From: Elysia crispata
Lineage: Eukaryota > Mollusca > Gastropoda > Plakobranchidae
Assembly: GCA_033675545.1 (NCBI GenBank)
Contig: JAWDGP010002497.1
Span: forward strand, 427,501 to 491,500
DNA length: 64,000 nucleotides
Direction: 5' to 3'
Under the pieces are notes generated by a model. It had not been told where the DNA came from and did not search any database. It saw only the letters and a program-made list of their open reading frames with translations. Both the position numbers and the translations under genes were made by a program. Every line of letters starts with the position of its first letter. The stretch's first letter is position 1. Shown one piece after another: positions 55,373 to 64,000 of this stretch.

Positions 55373-58300
55373 CTTAAAAAAAAAGTTGTGGGTGAGAAAA
55401 AACAAAAATTATGCGTATACATTTTCTCAAAAGATATTTTACACTGTTTATATGAAATTTATATTTTCCTTAAGAAATGCATGTTTAGGGATGAATCACA
55501 AGGTTCTTATCAAAAGTTTTGTGCTTTTTGTAATCTGCCCATGTAAACTTCATCTCAAAAAAAGACATGGGTAAGAGAAAACATAAACTGATCATGCACA
55601 TTTTCTCATAACATATTTCACAATATTGAAAATTAAAATGAAATTCATACTTCCCATAAGAAATGTCTAGAGATGAATAGAGAAATTTGAATATTTGAGC
55701 TCAAATACATAGATACATAGAGCCTTTGGCCATATTAGACCTCCACTTTCTTTGCATGCCATTGTTTTTTAAATTACCTTCCTATTGTTTTTTTTCCTCT
55801 TACAGGATCCCATATGAAACATAGGGGACATTTAATTTCTTAAAGAATTGTCGTTGTTTATGTTATATTCATAAGCTTCACAGCAAGTGCTTGCTTTACA
55901 GGGCAAAACTGTATAACACAGAAAGCTTTTGCTCAATTTAAAAAAGGTGACTGTCTATGATAAATGGGGTAGAAAGAAGATAATAAGGGTACAAAGAAGA
56001 AAAGCATGCCTTGTATGACAAAGGGCAGAAGCCTTGACAGAAAGATGCATAATTCACCTGTATAAATGCTTTTTCATACTGAAAATATTCATATGAAACA
56101 TCATTATTGATATCAAGTTTTTATGGTCTTCCTATACACCAAACGCAAAAAAAAAAAAGAAAAATCTTGTTTAAATAAAAAAAATGACCACCGTGAGTGT
56201 CAGTGGGTAATATTTTATGTCATGAAAAGTCCCCATTTGAATTTCTGACTGATTGATTGATGGTAGATTCCCTCAATGTTTGACATAAACAGTCCTATAT
56301 ATAATCTCAGGATTTTCACCACATCAATTATTCTTTCACCATTATATCAACCACAGCAACTCTGAAAAGATCCAGACTTAAACTCCATCTATAGAGCCAG
56401 TCACAAGTTTAAGCCTGAAATGGGAAAATGCTTAGCTATCAAGATCCCCATTCCATCGTTTTTAAAAAAAAACAACTGTACATTATAAACATGATTGGTG
56501 ACTTTCCTCTGGCTCACTATGTCTTGGAAAGTTAGGTAAGGCCTCTCATATCATCTTGATCTACTAGTGCATCCTTCATTGTCTTTGCCATTGGGGAGAG
56601 CTCCATTACAATTAAATATAACTTTATATGGTAAGCGGTGCTAGATATAGTTTACACACTACAAACACTATTAAATATAATGAACATAAAAGAAGAAAAA
56701 AAAAAAACGGAAGAAAACCATAATTTGGTAAAAAAAAAAATTAATTGAAAAAAAAATATTGAATTCGCGAAAATTATAAATAGCAAAAAAAAAAACAGTG
56801 CTCTCTGAAAAACTCACTGCAGATAGAGGTGATTTTAGGACTCCATTCTCTGAGGACTGAGAGGTTTATATTGGTTTGTGGTTTGGTGTTCATGTTGTTT
56901 GTTTAGTTTTTTTGTTATTCTTATTTTCTTGAGTGATGGAAAGTATTTGAATAACTACAAAGAGGATAAATGATATCTTATTATATTGTTCTAAATCACA
57001 TAATTTTTTTTTCAGTTTTCATGCAATCTATATAATTTCCTTTACTTGATAGAATTATTTATCCCTCTACACTATGCATCTCCTATTATGAATGTTCTGT
57101 CAGCTTTTCAATAATCTATTTATAGAAAGCTATCCAACATCATTAGAGAGTTTTTGCTCCATACAAGTCTAAGATGTTTTAAAAGCTACCAATGAAGATT
57201 AGCAATAAATCTATAAACTTTCAGTTTTTAAAGATTAAATGTATCAAATAATGAGCCTAAATTCTTTTGAAACCCTCACAAACATTCATCAACAAGAACA
57301 CTTTATTTACAAATGCAATGATTCAAATTCCTTTCGCATGAATGGAATATCAAATAAAGTACATTTCTTGGATTATATCTACGATTCTTCATAAATAAAA
57401 TGTATATTTCTAGTAAAAGATTGCAAAGTGTTTTGAGGTTGGTAACACACACTTTTATTAAAGATAAAAAATAAAGCAAAAGGCAGTAGCTGCATTTTTT
57501 CCTAGTGTAAACTTGTCCAAAGACTTAATTTATTTAAACAACTTCAGACAAGGATGTTCAAAATTCAAGAGCTGGCCGGTAGCTCCATTTACTGCTTAAT
57601 AAAACTTTGTAAAAAGCAGAGTCCATTTAATGTTTAACAGCGCCCTGTTCAAGGGCAGATTGTTTAGCATGTGATTTCCTGATCTAGTGGTAGACAGTAG
57701 CTTTTGAACCAGAAACGGTGAAATCATGGCTGCATGTTAAGCTCCTACAAATGTTTAGGAAGAAGTTTTGAAAGACACTCCTGCATCACAATCATGTGTA
57801 AAATGAAAAATGACTAAAAGCAGAGGGAGATCTTCAAAGTATTGTATAGGAATGCTCTCATATCATCAGAAAATTGATTAAGGTATTTTGGTTAATCAGG
57901 TCACACCGGAGAACCTTTTTAGCCCATCATAATAAGCACATCACTTGATTTTGAAGCTCCTTTTCCATTTCATGTTAATTAAAATATCTCTTTTGAAGCA
58001 ACAACATCTGAGATGTATGGGTATTTAAAGCATATGGATGCCAGATTTTTAGGCATTCTTTAGAGGAAATGACAGATACGGCAAACAAAATAATAAAAGC
58101 GGCAATGGATCTTGTAAGCTATTTCAGCAGTTAACCTTTCACATTTGGCTTCAGAAAATAGCAAAATGGAAGAATAATTCTGAGAAACAAACCTGGCTCT
58201 CAAACACTGAGATTCCTATTCCTCCAATGAATGATAAAATAAAGGTTTTTGAAATAAATTTTGAAGGGTGCAGGACAATTTTAATTTTTTTTTTTTGAAT

Positions 58301-61300
58301 GGGAGGGAAAATTGTTGTCCTCATGAAAAAAAAACTGCAAAAGGGGCCATATCCTGTGTGAAGAAAACCACCCAGAGTGTCATTAAGGGCGTCATGCTTC
58401 TTTGCAGACGAGGCTGAGCTTGACTGGAATACTAAGGCAACCTGGCAACAGATACCTTTGATTTGTTAAATGCAGGAATGCGCTTAGCCAATTCTGGCCA
58501 GAGCTGTTCATCATAAAGGTCGTAATCCACCTCAAAGTTCCCAATATCCGGCTCATCTTCCTAAGAGTGTGCATGAGGTAGATTAAGACACAAAAATAAG
58601 TAAATTTGTGACGCTCATGGATCAGTAAATTGAAATTTGACAAACCAACAAAAAACAAGTAACAGGACAGACCTTTAAGACCCTTTTCCAACCACAAGTA
58701 AATCATTTTGATATGAGGATGTTTCAAGACATCGAAAATGACATAAATTGAAAAATAAAATACAGAAATTAAAAACTACATGATTCACTTTAAGTTTCTT
58801 GGGCTTTATTTTTCAGTTTCAAAAAGTATAGATTTGAAATAAATTTTAAAAAGAATTTAGGTATGTTCTTGTCTCTGGTTTGTATTTGATAAATGAGTCT
58901 TCTGCTAAGTTTTCCTCAAAATCGGTCACATTTTTAGATTTTTATTTTTGTGATATTAATTTAAATGCTTTAATTTTTATTTCCCACTTGCCTGAAAAGG
59001 TAATCTATTGCACCCTGTCCCATTAAATAGTATCCAAACATCTATACAAAAGCATTAACAGAAGCGACAGATCCAATGCAAACATATCACTATATGATTG
59101 AGAATCTTACCTCAGAGGCAGGAGATTTGCCAACAATGAAGTTGCCACCATAGCCCTCCCTTCGCACATAAAGGCCCGAGGGATCCACCACGAACGGGAA
59201 GTCCAGAAGGGGGGCATCTGGGCAGTGAGTCACATACACAAATCTTTTGCTGCAAGTATGATGATGATAAGGTGATAGAATTTGCAGAGTGCATTTTATG
59301 AACAAGTATAAAAGCATAAAAGAATGGCATATAAATCATTCTATCTATAAAAAGATTTTAGAGTAAGTTGATTAGTTTTTTGAGTCTGATATATACACAT
59401 GATTGAAAATTTTTTTATAATTCATTAACAAAAACCAAACAAAGGATCAAAACACTGTTCAAAAATGGTCTACATAGACTAACAAAATCTCATTACATAA
59501 ATCCTAATACAATAGCAATATAGATTTAAATCTCCTTCAATCTTTTAACAGAATTCGGGGCGTCCAGTTTCATATCATAGACCATATTGACAACATAGAG
59601 GACAACTGAGTTTTGTTCAAAGTTCAGAGAGAGATTTTAAATTTTGATATAAATGAAAAGATCCCAAGCAATCTTAAGCAGACACAAGATAAGCTTTTAG
59701 ACTACAAACTTTACTCCCCATTTGAAGCTTGTTCTTAATGTCATGTGGCTAGTTTATTAATTCACTTGATTGCTTGATATACCCAACATATTACAATATC
59801 ACCTATTTGGTGATATAAATTTTTTTTTCAGGTATAGTGAACCAGACCTGCAAAACTGAAAAGAAAAAGCCTCTCAATGGTTAAGAGTTGTTCAAACTTG
59901 CTACAGAGAGTTATTTCAAATCTCTGAATGTCCTCTTCACCAAAGAGGCACATAGTCTTTCTTATCATTTTGGATTAAATTTGAACACGGTGCATTCCCT
60001 AGATCAGAAAATATGGAAACTTCCGCACAAAATCCAGAGATTTTATGAGTAAGGCCACCGACAAAACTAGCAGATTTGATGGTAGTTTTACATAATTTGA
60101 CGAATATAATTTTTTTATACCTCAGGATGGTTCAGTTACTAACCAGACATAGATAATGAAGTACTCCTCATTAACACTTACACTCACTTCGTCACTGTTC
60201 TGAAATCAACCAATTAAGTTATGTTGCGGCAAAATCGACGTCTGCCCACGATCAGCCAATATTAAATGAAAAAATAAAAAAGACATATGTTATATTAAAC
60301 TGTGCAGCTTAAAATTTATGACCATCCTCCATTGTTTACTCATCTAGAAATGAAGATTACATATGCTGAAATACAATGGCTATATAAATATTATATCATT
60401 GAGAGGATTTACCGAGGTTCAACTGGGAGAGGATAAATCAATTCCTCATCCCCAAGACCAATCTTGGCCATCTCAGCGACATCAGCCGCCCATGGGCCAG
60501 CACAGTTGACCACCACACTGAACCTGATCTCATGTTCACGTCCATCTTTGGTGCGGATCTGTAAAGGTAGACAAGGTCATGGATGTTGATAAAAAAAAAT
60601 ATTAGTTCAAAGCTAAATGAAACTAGGAGGCAAAATAATTCACCCTTGTGGTACTGCCAAATATGACAAAATGCCTCTTCTTATGTCAGGGTGGATGCTT
60701 TGTTACGCAATCCCTTATTGATCTTCACTCATCCGAAAAGCGACAAATACATCAGGTAAACAGCAACGGAATTCCTCAATTTAAAAATATTCTTTTGGTA
60801 GTGCAGATTCAAGAAGGAACTTAATGAGGTTATTAGAGCTGGAAATCGAAATGAAGAAACAAAGTCAAAGTTATTTTTTGTATAAAGTTTCTCTAAAAGT
60901 TGGACTTGAGCAAAACATGCACAGATACGCTTAAGAGTTGGACTCTATTCTGGCCAAGGTTTGTATACACTAAATGCCTTCTAAAATTGGTCAAGAACTT
61001 AAGGATACAACATTGGGATCTATCAATCTTCATGTGTTGTCCATTTTGCACTGACCACACCCGAGTCCAGCCTCAAATTCCTGTCACCGGCGCCATGATC
61101 CTGTTTGGTGAGGAACTCAAAATCAATGAGTTCCCCATGAACATATTTGGTTCCAAGACTGATGTTTTTCTGTTTGAATGCCCTCAGCAGTGACCAAGGA
61201 TCAATCCATCCTTCTCCCTCTAGACCTGTGCATAATTGAGAGAAACAGAGAAGTGATTTAGTATGTGAAAAGGTGACATAGAGAGAGAAAATGAGAGAAA

Positions 61301-62624
61301 TACAAATACAGGGATCTATTGGATGATTCCTTTCCATGATGCTTTAGGAGAGAAAACAATACTTAGCTGAATGCTTGATTTAATGGTTTGCAATAAATTT
61401 TTATCAGTGTTTAGCATGACCATACGAGGTGACTGATTGAAAAATTTAAGTTGACTGACTCTAAAATATGTCATTGGACTAGATTCTTGATTCACTGATT
61501 GATTAAATCTTTAAAGTCAATAGAGAAACATAAGAAACTTAAAAGTCTTTAAATATTTTTTTTAATTTTAAAATATAATTACTGCATTACTGTCTACCCA
61601 TCAACTAGTTCATTGACTAATTTTTCTGATAAGCACCAGTCACCTCGATATATGAGGGTGAGGTGAATTTTCATGAGCCCAGACCAAGAATCTAAACACC
61701 TAAGGGTCATTCATGTCTCTCCTGAGAGTCTCTGTCAAGCTAGGCAAATCTCATTACATTGAGAACAGGTGATTTAGTCTTAACCAACAAAAAAAAATGC
61801 ATTCTGCACACTTGCCAGGTGCATGGCAAAATTATTCGTGCTAGCTTTTCAAGTATTTTTAATTTGAATGTTGATTGCACTGGAAATCAAACTTTGGCAG
61901 AAAGTTTCTGAACAGTGTTATTGATTTGTTGTTTTTATAAATTATTCTAGAATAACTTAGATGAATAGCTTACAACAATTTCTAATATAGAGGAAATTTT
62001 CATGTAAATAGGACTTCTTTAATGCCACAAGATATTAAGCCCTCAACAATGTAAGGTCATGGATGACACCTGTAGAGTAAGGGTTCCATTAAAATTTAGT
62101 AATTATAATGTTTACTAAGGCACTTGCCCAAAGATTGAGGATGGAAAGATGCTTATGTCAATATTAAAATACAAGTTAAAGCACTAAGTCAAAACATCAA
62201 AAAACAAACTGGTTTGAAAGATATAGTAAACTTTATAGGAAAACAGAAGCAGAAATGCACTGGCCATGTCGCAAGAATGAATGACAATAGATGGACAAAA
62301 AGGATAATCGACTGGCACCCAGATAATGAGAAAAGATTGAGAAGAAGACAACCAAGAAACTGGCACACAATATTGTTACGGTGTGGAGCAGAGAAGCATA
62401 ACACAAGAATAATGGAAGTCCGTGTGGAGGGCTACATCTTACAAAGGATGGACAAAGCTTTATAGGAACTGCAGGTAGGTATGACCAGCCACCAAGTGCA
62501 CTAACCACATTTCGCTCCAGGTCACCCACCTAGAGAGCCACATTCCACACCATCCAGGTTCAGCCACGGATATTTCTCAGCCAGCTGTGATTTAGTCAGT
62601 AAAGCAACCCTGGCACCAAGTTCA
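55118..62624 (-). CDS. FOXRED1: FOXRED1-like FAD-dependent oxidoreductase domain protein, C-terminal 300 residues
   Basis: Minus-strand exons in transcript order: 62624-62530, 61219-61056, 60558-60413, 59249-59111, 58560-58456, 55372-55118. All have GT-AG junctions and agreeing phases. The 300 residues align end to end with the C-terminal part of animal FOXRED1 (about 486 residues in human): WLNLDGV, EGWIDPWSLL, VVNCAGPWA, PLPVEPRKRFVYV, WAGYYEYNTFDQN, SGHGLQHSVGIGRA and the QTIDLTKFHFDRF tail. The family (DAO/glycine-oxidase fold) acts in the mitochondrial matrix and helps assemble respiratory complex I. The N-terminal half with the FAD-binding GxGxxG and the mitochondrial presequence lies beyond the window end. 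It is convergent with dynamin. Confidence 0.96.
55313..55675 (-). repeat. Two-copy tandem duplication, about 180-bp unit, including part of FOXRED1 last exon
   Basis: Copy 1 runs about 55313-55492 and copy 2 about 55494-55675. Matching landmarks (ggttctgatc/ggttcttatc and attttctcaa/attttctcat) are offset by 179-181 bases. The unit contains the first 60 or so coding bases of the last exon, its acceptor and about 120 bases of intron. Copies have diverged substantially. Confidence 0.88.
55485..55553 (-). pseudogene. FOXRED1: Duplicated, truncated copy of FOXRED1 last exon
   Basis: Within the upstream copy of the tandem duplication, the minus strand keeps an acceptor-like pyrimidine run plus gag. 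It then has an open frame of 22 codons starting MKFTWADYKKHKTFDKNLVI and ending in TAA. It matches MKSAWAGYYEYNTFDQNLVI at 12 of 20 positions. Used as a terminal exon it would remove the last 60-odd residues; it is more likely a dead copy. Confidence 0.75.
55676..58455 (-). other. FOXRED1: FOXRED1 last intron
   Basis: AT-rich with A- and T-runs; no further exon or transposon was recognised. Confidence 0.7.
58456..58560 (-). CDS. FOXRED1: FOXRED1 exon
   Basis: Acceptor actcttag, donor gtatct; 105 nt, phase 0 at both ends. It encodes EDEPDIGNFEVDYDLYDEQL and then WPELAKRIPAFNKSK. Confidence 0.94.
59111..59249 (-). CDS. FOXRED1: FOXRED1 exon
   Basis: Acceptor cttgcag, donor gtaaga; 139 nt. It encodes KRFVYVTHCPDAPLLDFPFV, then VDPSGLYVRREGYGGNFIVG and KSPASE, matching the substrate-domain strand region of FOXRED1. 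Confidence 0.94.
60413..60558 (-). CDS. FOXRED1: FOXRED1 exon
   Basis: Acceptor ctttacag, donor gtaaat; 146 nt. It encodes IRTKDGREHEIRFSVVVNCA, then GPWAADVAEMAKIGLGDEEL and PLPVEP. VVNCAGPWA is the conserved dinucleotide-cofactor-contacting NAAGAW-type motif of the DAO family. It ends inside an Arg codon. Confidence 0.94.
61056..61219 (-). CDS. FOXRED1: FOXRED1 exon
   Basis: Acceptor aggtctag, donor gtcagt; 164 nt. It encodes GEGWIDPWSLLRAFKQKNIS and then LGTKYVHGELIDFEFLTKQD. It ends with LRLDSGV at a codon boundary. The donor was chosen because it is the gt that keeps phase with the next exon and has a good consensus. Confidence 0.9.
62125..62470 (+). mobile_element. Decayed 3' end of a non-LTR retrotransposon (endonuclease/reverse transcriptase ORF)
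   Basis: The + strand frame from 62214 reads KDIVNFIGKQKQKCTGHVAR, then MNDNRWTKRIIDW, RRRQPRNW and EGYILQRMDKAL followed by TAG. This is the well-known C-terminal tail of animal endonuclease-reverse transcriptase ORFs (GHVARMxDNRWTKRxxxW). Upstream, similarity continues to about 62125 in shifted frames with stops. The piece is a dead 5'-truncated copy inserted in a FOXRED1 intron, antisense to that gene, ending about 60 bases from the donor of exon 62530-62624. Confidence 0.8.
62530..62624 (-). CDS. FOXRED1: FOXRED1 exon (first visible)
   Basis: Acceptor aaatctttag, donor gtgggt; 95 nt. The first base completes a codon from an upstream exon outside the window. It encodes ELGARVALLTKSQLAEKYPW and then LNLDGVECGSL. 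It ends on base 1 of a Glu codon. Confidence 0.93.
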
Positions 62625-62641
62625 CTAAAGATTTAAAAAAA

Positions 62642-62650
<9 letters not shown>

Positions 62651-62682
<32 letters not shown>
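62651..62682 (+). repeat. (GA)n microsatellite next to an A-run
   Basis: About 32 bases of GA preceded by 16 A's (62635-62650). On the minus strand this is a CT tract plus poly-T directly before the acceptor of the FOXRED1 exon starting at 62624. Confidence 0.97.
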
Positions 62683-62685
<3 letters not shown>

Positions 62686-62757
62686 CAAAAGTGAGGTCCT
62701 TTAATCTCAAGTAGAAAATATATAGGAATTCATAAATAGTGAAATTTCTTTCCTTAA

Positions 62758-63421
62758 CTCAACCCCACCTATGTCGCCTGCCTTCGCCCGTATGGACCAC
62801 AATAATGTGTACCTATATCATCCGTCATCGCCCGTTTACTTTCACTTTCTGGGCGTCTTCTTTCTTTCCTTAAACTACCGGAAATCTCATTTACGTTTAG
62901 AGGAGACTTTAGACTTTGCTTTGGTTATTTTAGTTTCGTTTTTGAACTAAATTTAGGTCTAAAAACGTGCTTTGAAATCAGCCGTTTTTTCCGCAATTTT
63001 CGGTGATTTCAAGGCCTAGGCTAGACCTAAACTTTGAATAAGGATAGATGATCACTTGAATCGTCTCAGGTAAGCTACAGAAATCGTTTAGTTTGGTTAT
63101 CTGCATGTTATCCCTACAATCAGCATCAAATAATGACCATTGCCCATTTGAGATTGATGTTGATGGTGAAAAAACTGAAATGGTGATGGAGTCAACCTCA
63201 AGTGAAGGAGAAGTCTTAGAAAATTGGTTTATTATCATAAAACTTTGTCATATTAAAATTCAAGACCTCTAGTTTTTTTACAGTCTATTTCATAATTTTA
63301 TCTTGTTCTGTTTCATTGTAACATTTTTTTAAATGTATAGATTTATTTTTTGTAGAGAGTTACGTCCTTTATCTTAGGTTCAGGGCTTTACCGGAGCTGG
63401 TGTTACTTAGGTGGGGTTGCG
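62758..63421. mobile_element. TTAA-flanked inverted-repeat element, 664 bp (piggyBac-like non-autonomous transposon)
   Basis: The left end starts CTCAACCCCACCTATGT after a TTAA (62754-62757). The right end, read on the other strand, starts CGCAACCCCACCTAAGT and is followed by TTAA (63422-63425). The 17-base ends match at 15 positions. TTAA duplication is the insertion signature of the piggyBac superfamily. No transposase was seen; a 55-codon + strand open frame (63105-63272) lies inside. The superfamily call rests on the TTAA and end structure only. Confidence 0.6.
63105..63272 (+). CDS. Small open frame inside the TTAA element, unknown
   Basis: ATG to TAG, 55 codons, acidic and serine-rich in the middle (FEIDVDGEKTEMVMESTSSE) and then GEVLENWFIII. 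The frame stays open upstream of the ATG, and a gtaagc donor-like site and an acceptor-like acaatcag lie before or within it. It could be a remnant of a transposase N terminus, a captured host exon, or chance. No function is assigned. Confidence 0.25.
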   Translation: MLSLQSASNNDHCPFEIDVDGEKTEMVMESTSSEGEVLENWFIIIKLCHIKIQDL

Positions 63422-63425
63422 TTAA

Positions 63426-64000
63426 AGCTTTCCCGCAAATGGTCATTAGACCTATTCATATAAAAATGTCATATGCACCATAAAAAATACTTTTTCACAC
63501 AAGTTCTAATGCTACCTACTGTACAATTATTCTAATGGTTGAAAGAACTTTATCTATGTATCATAATCGATTAAACAATCTCGTATGGCTACAAAAGATA
63601 TTTTTATAGATTAAGTGAATGTTAGGCCTGATTACAGCTCATTGAAATAGCTTTCACAATTGTACATATCCTGCAATCTTGCCAAGAAATTGTTAAACTG
63701 TCTCAGCATTAACACCAGGCTGCATTTTATACATCTCATATCTCATATATACCAAAGGTATATATAAAAAAGATTTCTTTCCTTTTCACAATAGCTCATG
63801 AACTTGATTATTGTGTAGTTCATAATTTGTATCAGTTTAAGTTCAGGGTATGGCAAAAATCCTTTTTTGCATTACTTATAAATGATGTGTTTATCTAGCT
63901 GGAAAATAAATTATATCAAGATACAGCAGCAAATTTTTCATCATTCTTTGCTGCATCTTTCAAGATCTACCTCAATTTTTAAACTTGCTCTATATGAAAC
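63426..64000. other. FOXRED1 intron or upstream sequence, nothing recognised
   Basis: AT-rich. I looked on the minus strand for the FOXRED1 region upstream of ELGARV (an FNPSGYL-like motif) and did not find it, so those exons lie past the window end. Confidence 0.6.

Larger units (their letters stand above)
58561..61055 (-). other. FOXRED1: FOXRED1 introns around exons 59111-59249 and 60413-60558
   Basis: Apart from the two exons annotated separately, the sequence is AT-rich with no recognisable coding or repeat structure. Confidence 0.65.

Noticed and set aside
60900..61193. 97-residue + strand frame
   Set aside because: It is the reverse shadow of the FOXRED1 exon at 61056-61219, which has clear family similarity on the minus strand.
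62978..63238. 86-residue minus-strand frame inside the TTAA element
   Set aside because: No family resemblance; it overlaps the acidic + strand frame in antisense and neither can be called a gene with confidence.

Overview
The window is animal nuclear DNA: AT-rich, with intron-split genes using canonical GT-AG junctions, dense CT microsatellites and transposon debris. The two genes are conserved across animals. The codon-level fit to both insect and vertebrate dynamin, the intron sizes and the microsatellite style suggest an invertebrate, most likely a lophotrochozoan such as a mollusc. That taxonomic guess is an inference and is not proven here.

Positions 1158-44607 (+ strand) hold all but the first coding exon of a classical dynamin. 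I could place 23 exons by translating across splice sites with matching phase. They cover the GTPase domain from switch I (the P-loop exon lies upstream of the window), middle domain, PH domain, GTPase effector domain (GED) and a short proline-rich C terminus. One isoform from this window has 803 complete codons plus a stop, consistent with a protein of about 855-860 residues once exon 1 is added. The centre of interest is two sets of alternative exons. Three divergent 110-nt exons (11054, 14013, 16932) each encode the same segment of the PH domain. Two divergent 57-nt exons (31553, 33284) each encode the same 19-residue segment of the GED. Together they predict at least six dynamin isoforms that differ in the membrane-binding and self-assembly modules. 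I do not know of a described three-way PH-domain exon cluster in dynamin.

The dynamin introns carry long CT tracts (pyrimidines on the sense strand), a 35-39-bp minisatellite ending just before the first PH exon, a 119-bp repeat array, a repeat array rich in acceptor-like sites, and a 106-bp tandem duplication that copies the 3' splice site of exon 15. The three last exons encode a proline-rich tail with an internal repeat and a 42-nt microexon.

Positions 44608 to about 50014 are the probable dynamin 3' UTR, followed by about 5.1 kb of featureless AT-rich intergenic DNA. On the minus strand, 62624-55118 holds the last six exons (300 residues) of FOXRED1, a mitochondrial FAD-dependent oxidoreductase-like assembly factor of respiratory complex I, in tail-to-tail orientation with dynamin. 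Its last exon has a partial tandem duplicate. A decayed non-LTR retrotransposon end, a CT microsatellite in a splice-acceptor region and a 664-bp TTAA-flanked inverted-repeat element (piggyBac-like) lie at its upstream end. The FOXRED1 N-terminal half is beyond the window.
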